Shown here piece by piece: positions 1 through 6,094 of a DNA stretch of 10,693 nucleotides (position 1 is the first letter of the stretch; each line of letters starts with the position of its first letter). The translations under genes were made by a program, and so were the position numbers. The notes beneath the pieces are model-generated. The model saw nothing but the letters and a program-made list of their open reading frames with translations. It was not told the DNA's origin and did not search any database. This DNA comes from Thiomargarita sp. GTDB taxonomy: Bacteria > Pseudomonadota > Gammaproteobacteria > Beggiatoales > Beggiatoaceae. The stretch lies in contig DYNO01000114.1 of the NCBI GenBank assembly GCA_020721025.1, positions 1 to 10,693 of the forward strand, written 5' to 3'.

Positions 1-81
1 GTTCAGCAGAAATGTAACAGTTTCAGTATAATTTAATACCTCAAGAATGCTTCCGATCCTAATTCAGTGTGGCACCCACCA

Positions 82-150
82 CCTGAACCTTAATTCGTTT
101 CATTGATCGGATTTACATAATTTAATCAATAATGAAAATTAGGGTTCAGG
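82..150. repeat. 69-bp imperfect palindrome, possible small dispersed repeat
   Basis: The outer arms CCTGAACCTTAATT (82-95) and AATTAGGGTTCAGG (137-150) are complementary at 13 of 14 positions. A nested ATTGAT/ATCAAT pair lies at 102-107 and 125-130. The element sits about 40 bp beyond the stop of the thiolase gene. No T-run follows on either strand, so a classical intrinsic terminator is unlikely. The right half (128-149, minus strand) matches 20 of 22 bases of 8137-8158, which favours a dispersed repeat or MITE-like relic over a one-off operator. Confidence 0.55.
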
Positions 151-191
151 CAATTTAACAAAGAACCATACTACGCGGTGAAATTGAAAAA

Positions 192-1373
192 TTACATCAA
201 TTCAACAGCCAATGCGACACCCATCCCGCCACCAATGCACAAAGTTGCTAAACCTTTTTTCGCGGTGCGACGTTGCATTTCATATAATAAATCAACAAGA
301 ATCCGCGCCCCTGATGCACCAATCGGATGTCCAAGGGCAATTGCTCCCCCGTTGACGTTCACTTTTGACAAATCCCAGCCCAATTCACGATTGACGGAAA
401 TGGCTTGTGCGGCAAAGGCTTCATTGGCTTCGATTAAATCTAAATCATGGACTGTCCAGCCGGCTTTTTCTAAACATTTGCGAGTTGAAGGAATGGGCCC
501 AGTTCCCATGATCGCTGGATCAACACCGGCACTGGCGTAACTGACAATTCTGGCAAGCGGTTGTAAACCCAAGGCTTTGGCTTTGCTTTCGCTCATCACC
601 ACAACTCCCGCAGAACCATCGTTGATACCTGAAGCATTCCCCGCAGTGACTGTACCTTCTTTATTGAACGCGGGACGCAATTTACTCAAAGCTTCTGCTG
701 TCACGCCGGCACGCGGAAATTCATCTTTGTCAAAGATCAGCGGATTGCCCTTGCGTTGTGGAATTTCTATCGGTATGATTTGATCGTTAAAACGTCCAGC
801 ATTTTGGGCGGCTTCGGTTTTTTGTTGCGATGCTGCGGAAAATTCATCTTGTTCTTGACGCGTGATACCAAATTTTGTTGCAATGTTTTCAGCGGTTTGT
901 CCCATGTGGTAACCTTGAAAGGCATCGTTTAGTCCATCATACAACATGCTGTCTTCCAAGTTCCATGTTCCCATCCGCACCCCTTGGCGAGATTTTAACA
1001 ATACGTGTGGCGCAATACTCATATTTTCCTGACCACCTGCAATGATGATATCGGCATCACCACAGCGAATGGCTTGGGCGGCTAAATGAACCGATTTCAA
1101 ACCACTACCACATAACTTATTGATTGTCATAGCCGGGCAGGTTTGGGGTAAGCCCGCCTTGATGGTAGCTTGACGGGCAGGATTTTGTTTGGTACCGGCG
1201 GATAACACTTGTCCAAAAATCACTTCGTCAATTTGTTCCGTCGTTAATTTTGCGCGAATCAACAAGTTAGCGATGACTTTTGCCCCCAAATCACTGGCGG
1301 GAATATCGGCAAGAGAACCATTAAAACTACCAACCGGTGTGCGAGCGGCGGCGACGATAACAATATTTTCCAC
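192..1373 (-). CDS. phaA: acetyl-CoA acetyltransferase (biosynthetic thiolase)
   Basis: This cytosolic enzyme condenses two acetyl-CoA to acetoacetyl-CoA, the first step of polyhydroxybutyrate synthesis, or runs in reverse in acetoacetate degradation. At 393 residues it has the full family length. The nucleophile Cys88 lies in the signature NKLCGSGLK. NEAF is at about 317-320, His349 in GHPIGASGAR, and the general-acid Cys379 in CIGGGMG, so all thiolase active-site motifs are intact. The motifs GVDP.IMGTGPIP and LGWD.S.VNVNGGAI look more like PhaA than E. coli AtoB, but the two are hard to separate by eye. The start is GTG, chosen because GAGGTAA (1377-1383) sits at good spacing and the protein begins with the usual short strand before AARTPVGSF. 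No phaB or phaC lies beside it, so the link to PHB is inference. Confidence 0.95.
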   Translation of the reverse strand: MENIVIVAAARTPVGSFNGSLADIPASDLGAKVIANLLIRAKLTTEQIDEVIFGQVLSAGTKQNPARQATIKAGLPQTCPAMTINKLCGSGLKSVHLAAQAIRCGDADIIIAGGQENMSIAPHVLLKSRQGVRMGTWNLEDSMLYDGLNDAFQGYHMGQTAENIATKFGITRQEQDEFSAASQQKTEAAQNAGRFNDQIIPIEIPQRKGNPLIFDKDEFPRAGVTAEALSKLRPAFNKEGTVTAGNASGINDGSAGVVVMSESKAKALGLQPLARIVSYASAGVDPAIMGTGPIPSTRKCLEKAGWTVHDLDLIEANEAFAAQAISVNRELGWDLSKVNVNGGAIALGHPIGASGARILVDLLYEMQRRTAKKGLATLCIGGGMGVALAVELM

Positions 1374-1376
1374 GAG

Positions 1377-1383
1377 TTACCTC
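1377..1383 (-). promoter_or_regulatory. ribosome binding site for the thiolase GTG start
   Basis: GAGGTAA reads on the minus strand, with its GAGG core 6 nt upstream of GTG at 1373. It supports the GTG start; no ATG nearby is as well placed. Confidence 0.7.
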
Positions 1384-1437
1384 AACTTTGTAGCTTGATT
1401 AGGGAAGAGTGATTTATGATGACCAATGTCAGATTTT

Positions 1438-1501
1438 AACAATACTTCGGACAGTTTTAAAATTTCATTTGATGACGAAAAAACTGTCTGAACGAGTGTT
1501 T
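1438..1501. repeat. 64-bp imperfect palindrome upstream of thiolase
   Basis: The arms CGGACAGTTTT (1448-1458) and AAAACTGTCTG (1480-1490) match at 10 of 11 positions. The complementarity continues outward, giving about 17 of 22 paired positions over the whole arm. The loop is about 21 bp. It is either a transposon-like palindromic repeat or a large operator just upstream of the thiolase promoter. Confidence 0.45.
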
Positions 1502-1741
1502 AGAAGAATATTGAAATTATCTTGATTAATTGGCTTTATTGGCACATTTGATCGGATATGTCGTTGGTCATTGTACTTCAACTACGTGACTTTTGGGTTG
1601 ATTATCACGATAATTGAATGATGTTACTTGTCGTCTTTTATCGTGAGCTTAAATTGTGTGGATAAAATCAAGGGCTATTCCCGCTAAAAAATTATAAAAA
1701 ACCAACGATCTACAACACATCCGATTTTTAAAAAGGGTATT

Positions 1742-1797
1742 TTGTCATCGAATCTTCATATCCTCGTCAAATTCTCGTCACATAATTTATGTAGAAT
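1742..1797 (+). promoter_or_regulatory. Pho-box-like array and promoter of the PhoX-like gene
   Basis: Four heptamers begin at exact 11-bp steps: TTGTCAT (1742), TCTTCAT (1753), TCGTCAA (1764) and TCGTCAC (1775). All four share TCA and three share GTCA in phase. The PhoB box consensus is a direct repeat of CTGTCAT with 4-bp gaps, which is the same 11-bp pitch. The first heptamer matches 6 of 7 and the others 4 of 7. A -10 hexamer TAGAAT (1792-1797, 5 of 6) begins 10 bp after the last repeat, as in PhoB-activated promoters where the box replaces the -35. The transcript would start near 1804, leaving a leader of about 40 nt. PhoB control is inference, but spacing, position and downstream gene family agree. 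Confidence 0.7.
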
Positions 1798-1845
1798 GAT
1801 GAAGGATTTATGTGACTATTCGCAACTCTTGAGAGGTTCTGACCT

Positions 1846-3768
1846 ATGCAACGCAGTAAATACCGTTTACTTCCCTTAACTTTCGCGATATTGGCTGCCC
1901 TAAGTGTTACAAGCTGTAGCGATGATGATGAAGATACCACGAAAAGTACGAAAACCGTGAGTTCAGTCGATTTTACGGAAACTTCCCTTCCCTCCTCCAA
2001 CGCGGATATGGTGCGTAGTTATACCACTTCAAAAGCTATCCTAACTTATAGCGATGGCAGCAAAGCCGAATTTCCTCTTAGTTACAACACGTTATTTACC
2101 ACGACAGATCGAGTCGGCAAAAATGCCAATGAAGCTGGGCGGTTATATGATGTCGGCATGAATCCGTTGACCGATTTGAATGGCGACCCCGTGATAGCAG
2201 AAACGCCAGATGCCAACAGTTTGCTCAATGTCGATGGCAATTTGTATCTCGTCACGCACTACGAATACGATAATATCCTTGCAAACGGTTCGTATGTAGA
2301 AAAAATGACCAATTGGTACAGTCGGATGCCGATGAGTATGACGCTCTCGAATATTACTCAAGGTTCAGATGGCAAATTAACTGCAACTGATCAAAAACCG
2401 ATTGATTTTTCAAGTGTCAATGGCATTTGGATTCCTTGTTTTGGTTCACAAACTCCTTGGAATACACATTTTGGTTCAGAAGAAGACTACGATTTGTACT
2501 TTGTCAAACCGGATGGCAGTTATGGTACCGATACGTCTAATGGGTTGAAAGCCTTAACAGAAAAGTATTTTAACAGCGCCAAACAAGCCAATCCATATCA
2601 TTATGGCTACATCACCGAAGTTGAAGTGAAAAAAGATGGCAATTACGCGGTGAAAAAGCATTACAATATCGGACGGGGTACATGGGAAATGGCGTTAATT
2701 ATGCCCGACCAACGCACCATCTATTTTGGCGATGACGGCACTAACGTGTTGATGTCCATGTTTGTCGCGGATAAAGCGGCAGATTTGTCTTCAGGCAGCA
2801 TTTATGCGGCAAAATGGAATCAAACCAGTGGTGACAACGGCGGCGCGGCGAATTTGACGTGGATTAAATTGGGCAGCGGTAATTACACAGAAGCCAAATC
2901 TATCATCGACAGTGGCATCAAATTCTGGGATATTTTCGACATCACCACGCCCGAACAAACCGCCGATTGGGCAGCGCAAGGTTACAAAGCAATTCGCGCC
3001 GGTCAATCCACCACAGAATATGTCCGTCTGAAGTCGGGCAAGGAACAAGCGGCAACCTATTTAGAAACCCGTCGTTATGCTGCTTATTTGGGAGCGACGA
3101 CCGAGTTTAATAAAATGGAAGGGATTGCCGTGAATCGCAAAGATAAAAAGTTATACATGGCAATATCTTATATCGACAAAGGAATGAAGGCAGACAGCAG
3201 CGGACCGGTGGATCACATTCAAGTGCCTAAATTAAATGCCGGCGGCGTGTATGAAATGGCGTTGGCGAGCGGGCAAAAAGATCACAATAGCGCAACGATT
3301 AACAGTGAATGGGTAGCAACCAACATGTCTATTCCTACTCAATTACGTGGGGAAGACATTGCGACTGATGCGAAGGGGAATACCGCCCATCCCAATAAAA
3401 TTGCGAATCCTGACAATATCTTCTTTGCTGAAAAAATGCGTACTTTGTTCATTGGCGAAGATTCAGGAACGCACGTCAATAACATGGTATGGGCATACAA
3501 CGTGGATACCAAAAAGTTGACTCGTTTGATGAGTGTTGCCAGCGGTGCGGAATCCACCGGTTTGCAAGTGGTTGAAAATATGAAGGGTCACGCCTACATC
3601 ATGAGTAACTCACAACATCAAGGGGATTGGCTCAGTACCATGCCCAAAGACCTGAGTGCAGCGTTGGAAGCGGAAGCGAAAACTCAATTTGGGACGAACT
3701 CGAAAAATGTGCCAAATTACTATCTGCAAGGGCGGGTGGGTTATATCGGCGGCATTCCGGGATTGTAA
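1846..3768 (+). CDS. PhoX-family (DUF839) phosphatase-like lipoprotein
   Basis: A 640-residue protein of the DUF839 family, which includes the metal-dependent alkaline phosphatase PhoX. Diagnostic stretches in order are TPWNTHFGSEE (about 203-213), MPDQRTIYFGDDGTN (286-300) with MFVADKAADLSSG after it, KMEGIAVN (423-430), and NPDNIFF...IGEDSG (521-541). Residues 8-20 form a hydrophobic signal segment ending in a lipobox VTSC with Cys24, followed by Ser-Asp-Asp-Asp. It is therefore probably a lipoprotein, and Ser at +2 suggests the outer membrane. No twin-arginine motif is present, unlike classical Tat-exported PhoX. GAGAGG (1831-1836) precedes the ATG by 9 nt. The Pho-box-like promoter supports a role in phosphate scavenging; substrate and activity are not shown by the sequence. 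The gene ends convergently with the nuclease-like gene at 3844. Confidence 0.88.
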   Translation: MQRSKYRLLPLTFAILAALSVTSCSDDDEDTTKSTKTVSSVDFTETSLPSSNADMVRSYTTSKAILTYSDGSKAEFPLSYNTLFTTTDRVGKNANEAGRLYDVGMNPLTDLNGDPVIAETPDANSLLNVDGNLYLVTHYEYDNILANGSYVEKMTNWYSRMPMSMTLSNITQGSDGKLTATDQKPIDFSSVNGIWIPCFGSQTPWNTHFGSEEDYDLYFVKPDGSYGTDTSNGLKALTEKYFNSAKQANPYHYGYITEVEVKKDGNYAVKKHYNIGRGTWEMALIMPDQRTIYFGDDGTNVLMSMFVADKAADLSSGSIYAAKWNQTSGDNGGAANLTWIKLGSGNYTEAKSIIDSGIKFWDIFDITTPEQTADWAAQGYKAIRAGQSTTEYVRLKSGKEQAATYLETRRYAAYLGATTEFNKMEGIAVNRKDKKLYMAISYIDKGMKADSSGPVDHIQVPKLNAGGVYEMALASGQKDHNSATINSEWVATNMSIPTQLRGEDIATDAKGNTAHPNKIANPDNIFFAEKMRTLFIGEDSGTHVNNMVWAYNVDTKKLTRLMSVASGAESTGLQVVENMKGHAYIMSNSQHQGDWLSTMPKDLSAALEAEAKTQFGTNSKNVPNYYLQGRVGYIGGIPGL

Positions 3769-3782
3769 CGGTTGAAATTAAC

Positions 3783-3858
3783 GGTCGTGGTGAATTTTTC
3801 AGAATATTTTGAGATAGAATTGGTTGATTTTCCTCAGAATCCTCTACGAACCACGACC
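3783..3858. repeat. inverted repeat across the convergent gene ends
   Basis: GGTCGTGGT (3783-3791) and ACCACGACC (3850-3858) form a perfect 9-bp inverted repeat. A looser match continues outward, with CGGTT and AACCG in both flanks. The left arm follows the PhoX-like stop; the right arm lies inside the last codons of the minus-strand gene. No T-run follows, so an intrinsic terminator is not supported. Confidence 0.35.
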
Positions 3859-4929
3859 CCGTTTAACCGGTGCAAGTTTCTGTTCAATCTGCTTCAAAAA
3901 ATTATTTTCATTCACGACGGTCAATTCAAACGTATTGGTCAAACCGACCACTTTCTCGTCTGGTATTCCCAAAACTAACAACAGCGCATTACTTTTTTCT
4001 AATTTCAATCGCTTACGCAACGCTGAATACTTACCGATGAATTGCCGAAATTCGCCAGATTTGCATTCAATCCACAAAGGCATCGAACCGTTGATGAGAA
4101 AAAACAGATCGATTTCATTTTTATCGGCATCCGGAAAATGAACGTGAAAACCACGTAAACAGGAAAATTTAATTTTTCTATCAACCAGTAACGTCGCCAC
4201 CTTCATCAATACATACCATTCCAACCAATCGCCATTGAAAAAATTGATGATTTTGGGCACCGTTTGCAACGAGATGTGAATTTTTTTGCCCGTCTTGTCA
4301 TACGTGTATCTGGTAATAAAAGCGTTATCATATAATTCTTTTAGAGATTCAATAATGATCTTTATGTCTTTTTGGCTACGAGAAGTTAAATTGAGCATAA
4401 CATAGGAATGATGTCCTTGTGTCCGCTTAATTTTTTCACACAATTCGCCTAAAATTGCATAATTATCACCGAGTTTCACGGCAACTTCATCGAAAAATCC
4501 GCTAATATCCATCGCTGCCTGATTGGGCGTAACCGTGATTTGCTTTGCCTTAAACCATTGAATAATATCATTATAATTTTCAAATATCGGCGAGGAACTC
4601 AGATTTGCGAACGCATAGCCACTCCTGGTCTTGGTTGATTCGTCGCTGGGGAGCTGTACATTTTTTCTGCCCTTGGCTGTCTCGTCGCGGATTTGCTGTA
4701 TCGTTTTTTTGAGCTTGGCAGCTTCATCGCGGGCTAACCGTGCATCTTGTTTTAATTGCAGAATTTCTTCATGTAGCTGTGATATTTCTCCAGATAAATC
4801 AGTAACTAACGAGATAGAATTTTGCACATAAAGCGGAGTTTGACACAAGGGACATTTCGCTCGTTTTCCTTCATGTTGATTGCCGATTTCACGAATAAAT
4901 TTACAGTGGAGACACTGGACGATTGCCAC
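3844..4929 (-). CDS. zinc-ribbon / coiled-coil / DUF1887-like nuclease paralog, copy A
   Basis: I do not recognise a named family for this 361-residue protein. A zinc ribbon with Cys6, Cys9, Cys26 and Cys29 opens it. A charged coiled coil follows at about 44-105, containing 14-residue repeats that start with RDE or SDE. A middle domain spans about 115-222, with FFDEVAVKLGDNYAILGELC at 145-164. The C-terminal part has FFNGDWLEWYV (230-240), NEIDLFF (271-277) and WIECKSGEF (286-294), giving the D274, E288, K290 set of a PD-(D/E)xK nuclease. This layout resembles the nuclease domain of Card1/Can2 (DUF1887), though the N-terminal CARF domain of those proteins is not apparent. The GTG at 4929 is preferred over a TTG 15 bp upstream, because GAGGGAA fits the GTG and its paralog starts at the same residue. 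The KRGRGS tail is absent from copy B. Cleavage of nucleic acid, perhaps in defence, is inference. Confidence 0.8.
   Translation of the reverse strand: MAIVQCLHCKFIREIGNQHEGKRAKCPLCQTPLYVQNSISLVTDLSGEISQLHEEILQLKQDARLARDEAAKLKKTIQQIRDETAKGRKNVQLPSDESTKTRSGYAFANLSSSPIFENYNDIIQWFKAKQITVTPNQAAMDISGFFDEVAVKLGDNYAILGELCEKIKRTQGHHSYVMLNLTSRSQKDIKIIIESLKELYDNAFITRYTYDKTGKKIHISLQTVPKIINFFNGDWLEWYVLMKVATLLVDRKIKFSCLRGFHVHFPDADKNEIDLFFLINGSMPLWIECKSGEFRQFIGKYSALRKRLKLEKSNALLLVLGIPDEKVVGLTNTFELTVVNENNFLKQIEQKLAPVKRGRGS
4624..4731 (-). repeat. 42-bp tandem repeats in the coiled-coil linker of copy A
   Basis: Two full 42-bp units (4690-4731 and 4648-4689) and a 24-bp partial third (4624-4647) encode RDEAAKLKKTIQQI, RDETAKGRKNVQLP and SDESTKTR. 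Copy B has only the partial unit (CDEVTKIK) at the equivalent place. The length difference is exactly 28 residues, as expected from gain or loss of whole units. Confidence 0.7.
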
Positions 4930-4935
4930 GTTAAA

Positions 4936-4942
4936 TTCCCTC
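4936..4942 (-). promoter_or_regulatory. ribosome binding site deciding the GTG start of copy A
   Basis: GAGGGAA lies 6 nt upstream of GTG at 4929, with its GAGGG core 8 nt away. The same leader (ATCGAAAAA, then TATTGAGG) precedes the ATG of copy B, so the duplicated unit includes the leader. Confidence 0.65.
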
Positions 4943-4962
4943 AATATTTTTCGATTGTCGAA

Positions 4963-4968
4963 ATTATA
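4963..4968 (-). promoter_or_regulatory. possible -10 element before copy A
   Basis: A perfect TATAAT reads on the minus strand in the 50-bp gap between the two paralogs, about 34 bp before the GTG start. No convincing -35 lies 16-18 bp upstream, where the coding end of copy B begins. It may let copy A be transcribed on its own, but chance is possible in such AT-rich DNA. Confidence 0.3.
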
Positions 4969-4979
4969 TCGTATCCTGT

Positions 4980-5963
4980 TTAAACCGGTGCAATTTTCTG
5001 TTCAATCTGCTTCAAAAAATTGTTTTCATTCACCACTGTCAATTCAAATGTATTAGTCAAACCGACCACTTTCTCATCGGGCATTCCCAAAACGAACAAC
5101 AGCGCATGACTTTTTTCTAATTTCAATCGCTTACGCAACGCTGAATACTTACTGATGAATTGCCGAAATTCACCAGATTTGCATTCAATCCACAAAGGTA
5201 TCGAACCATTGATGAGGAAAAACAGATCGATTTCATTTTTATCGGCATCCGGAAAATGAACGTGAAAACCGCGCAAACAGGAAAATTTAACTTTTTTATC
5301 AACCAGTAACGTCGCCACCTTCATCAACACATACCATTCCAACCAGTCGCCATTGAAAAAATTGATGATTTTTGGAGTAGTTTGCAGCGAAATGTGCACC
5401 CGTTTGTTCACCTTATCATACACATAGCGCGTGATAAACGCATTATCGTATAATTCCTTGAGGAAACTGATAACAATCTGCGAGTTTTTTTGGTTATAAG
5501 AAACTAGATTTAATGTAAACTTTCCCCATCTATGCTGAGAATGTTTGATTTTTTCACATAATTCGCCCAAAACTGCATAATTATCACCGAGTTTCACGGC
5601 AACTTCATCAAAAAATCCGCTAATATCCATTGCAGCTTGATTGGGTTCAACCTTGATTTGCTGTGCGTTAAACCATTGAATAATATCATCATAGTTTTCA
5701 AATATCGGCGAGGAACTCAGATTTGCGAACGCATAGCCACTTTTGATCTTGGTTACTTCGTCACAGGTCAGCCGGACATTTTGTTTTAATTGCAAGATTT
5801 CTTCATGTAGCTGTGATATTTCTTCAGATAAATCAGTCACTAGCGTGACAGAATTCTGTACATAGAGCGAAGTTTGACACGAAGGACATTTCACTTTCTT
5901 TCCTTCATGTTGATTGCCGACTTCTCGAACAAATTTACAGTTGGTACACTTGACGATTGCCAT
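4980..5963 (-). CDS. zinc-ribbon / coiled-coil / DUF1887-like nuclease paralog, copy B
   Basis: This 327-residue protein is a tandem paralog of the gene at 3844-4929 and lies upstream of it in transcription. It has the zinc ribbon (Cys6, Cys9, Cys26, Cys29), a shorter coiled coil (about 44-75), the middle domain (FFDEVAVKLGDNYAVLGELC) and the nuclease-like end with NEIDLFF (D246) and WIECKSGEF (E260, K262). By eye the last 150 residues are about 90% identical to copy A and the first 60 about 80%. Residues 141-168 are far less alike. The ATG at 5963 is chosen because GAGGAAA precedes it and it aligns with copy A. A longer reading frame reaching 6098 would run through an inverted-repeat element and is rejected. 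Only 50 bp separate this stop from the next start, so the pair is probably co-transcribed. Confidence 0.8.
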   Translation of the reverse strand: MAIVKCTNCKFVREVGNQHEGKKVKCPSCQTSLYVQNSVTLVTDLSEEISQLHEEILQLKQNVRLTCDEVTKIKSGYAFANLSSSPIFENYDDIIQWFNAQQIKVEPNQAAMDISGFFDEVAVKLGDNYAVLGELCEKIKHSQHRWGKFTLNLVSYNQKNSQIVISFLKELYDNAFITRYVYDKVNKRVHISLQTTPKIINFFNGDWLEWYVLMKVATLLVDKKVKFSCLRGFHVHFPDADKNEIDLFFLINGSIPLWIECKSGEFRQFISKYSALRKRLKLEKSHALLFVLGMPDEKVVGLTNTFELTVVNENNFLKQIEQKIAPV

Positions 5964-5969
5964 ATTGAA

Positions 5970-5976
5970 TTTCCTC
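5970..5976 (-). promoter_or_regulatory. ribosome binding site deciding the ATG start of copy B
   Basis: GAGGAAA on the minus strand has its GAGG core 9 nt from the ATG at 5963. Upstream in-frame starts lie beyond an inverted-repeat element and have no such site. Confidence 0.65.
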
Positions 5977-6002
5977 AATATTTTTTCGATGGTTAAGCGA
6001 GG

Positions 6003-6084
6003 TGTAGGGTGCATAAACGCAGTGTCATGCACCAAAAATTTTGAGATTCGTAAGGTGTATGATGCTTCGCTTATACCCCCTACG
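6003..6084. repeat. 82-bp inverted-repeat element (MITE/REP-like)
   Basis: The left arm (6003-6033) starts TGTAGGGTGCATAAACGC and ends TCATGCACC. The reverse complement of the right arm (6054-6084) starts CGTAGGGGGTATAAGCG and ends TCATACACC. About 22 of 31 positions agree. The left arm is itself partly palindromic (GGTGCAT...ATGCACC). It fills most of the gap between the Maf-like gene and the nuclease pair. This looks like a dispersed palindromic repeat rather than a terminator, because no T-run follows on the minus strand. Confidence 0.6.
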
Positions 6085-6094
6085 AGCTTGATTA

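Larger units (their letters stand above)
1374..1845. other. divergent intergenic region, thiolase / PhoX-like gene
   Basis: This 472-bp gap separates two divergently transcribed genes, so it should hold promoters in both directions. The plus-strand side carries the Pho-box-like array listed separately. On the minus side a weak candidate is TTGTTA, 18 bp, CATAAA, about 50 bp before the thiolase start; each hexamer matches only 4 of 6 consensus positions. The gap also holds the palindrome at 1438-1501 and a perfect 9-bp inverted repeat, TCACGATAA at 1605-1613 with TTATCGTGA at 1638-1646. I see no gene in it. Confidence 0.6.

Noticed and set aside
178..540. 120-residue plus-strand open frame
   Set aside because: It lies antisense inside the thiolase gene, whose motifs are complete on the other strand; the translation has no recognisable domain.
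1767..2000. 77-residue minus-strand frame over the PhoX-like signal peptide
   Set aside because: It overlaps the Pho-box-like promoter and the lipoprotein start; the translation is low-complexity serine/valine sequence.
3772..4141. Plus-strand frames overlapping the 3' end of copy A
   Set aside because: They are antisense to a coding region supported by its conserved paralog; no ribosome binding site or domain.
4624..4731. CRISPR array
   Set aside because: The 42-bp repeats are contiguous, degenerate and in frame with a coiled coil; there are no spacers. Nuclease resemblance to Card1 alone does not imply a CRISPR locus, and no cas gene is visible.
3844..5963. Toxin-antitoxin pair
   Set aside because: The two genes are full-length paralogs with the same catalytic residues, not a small antitoxin with a toxin.
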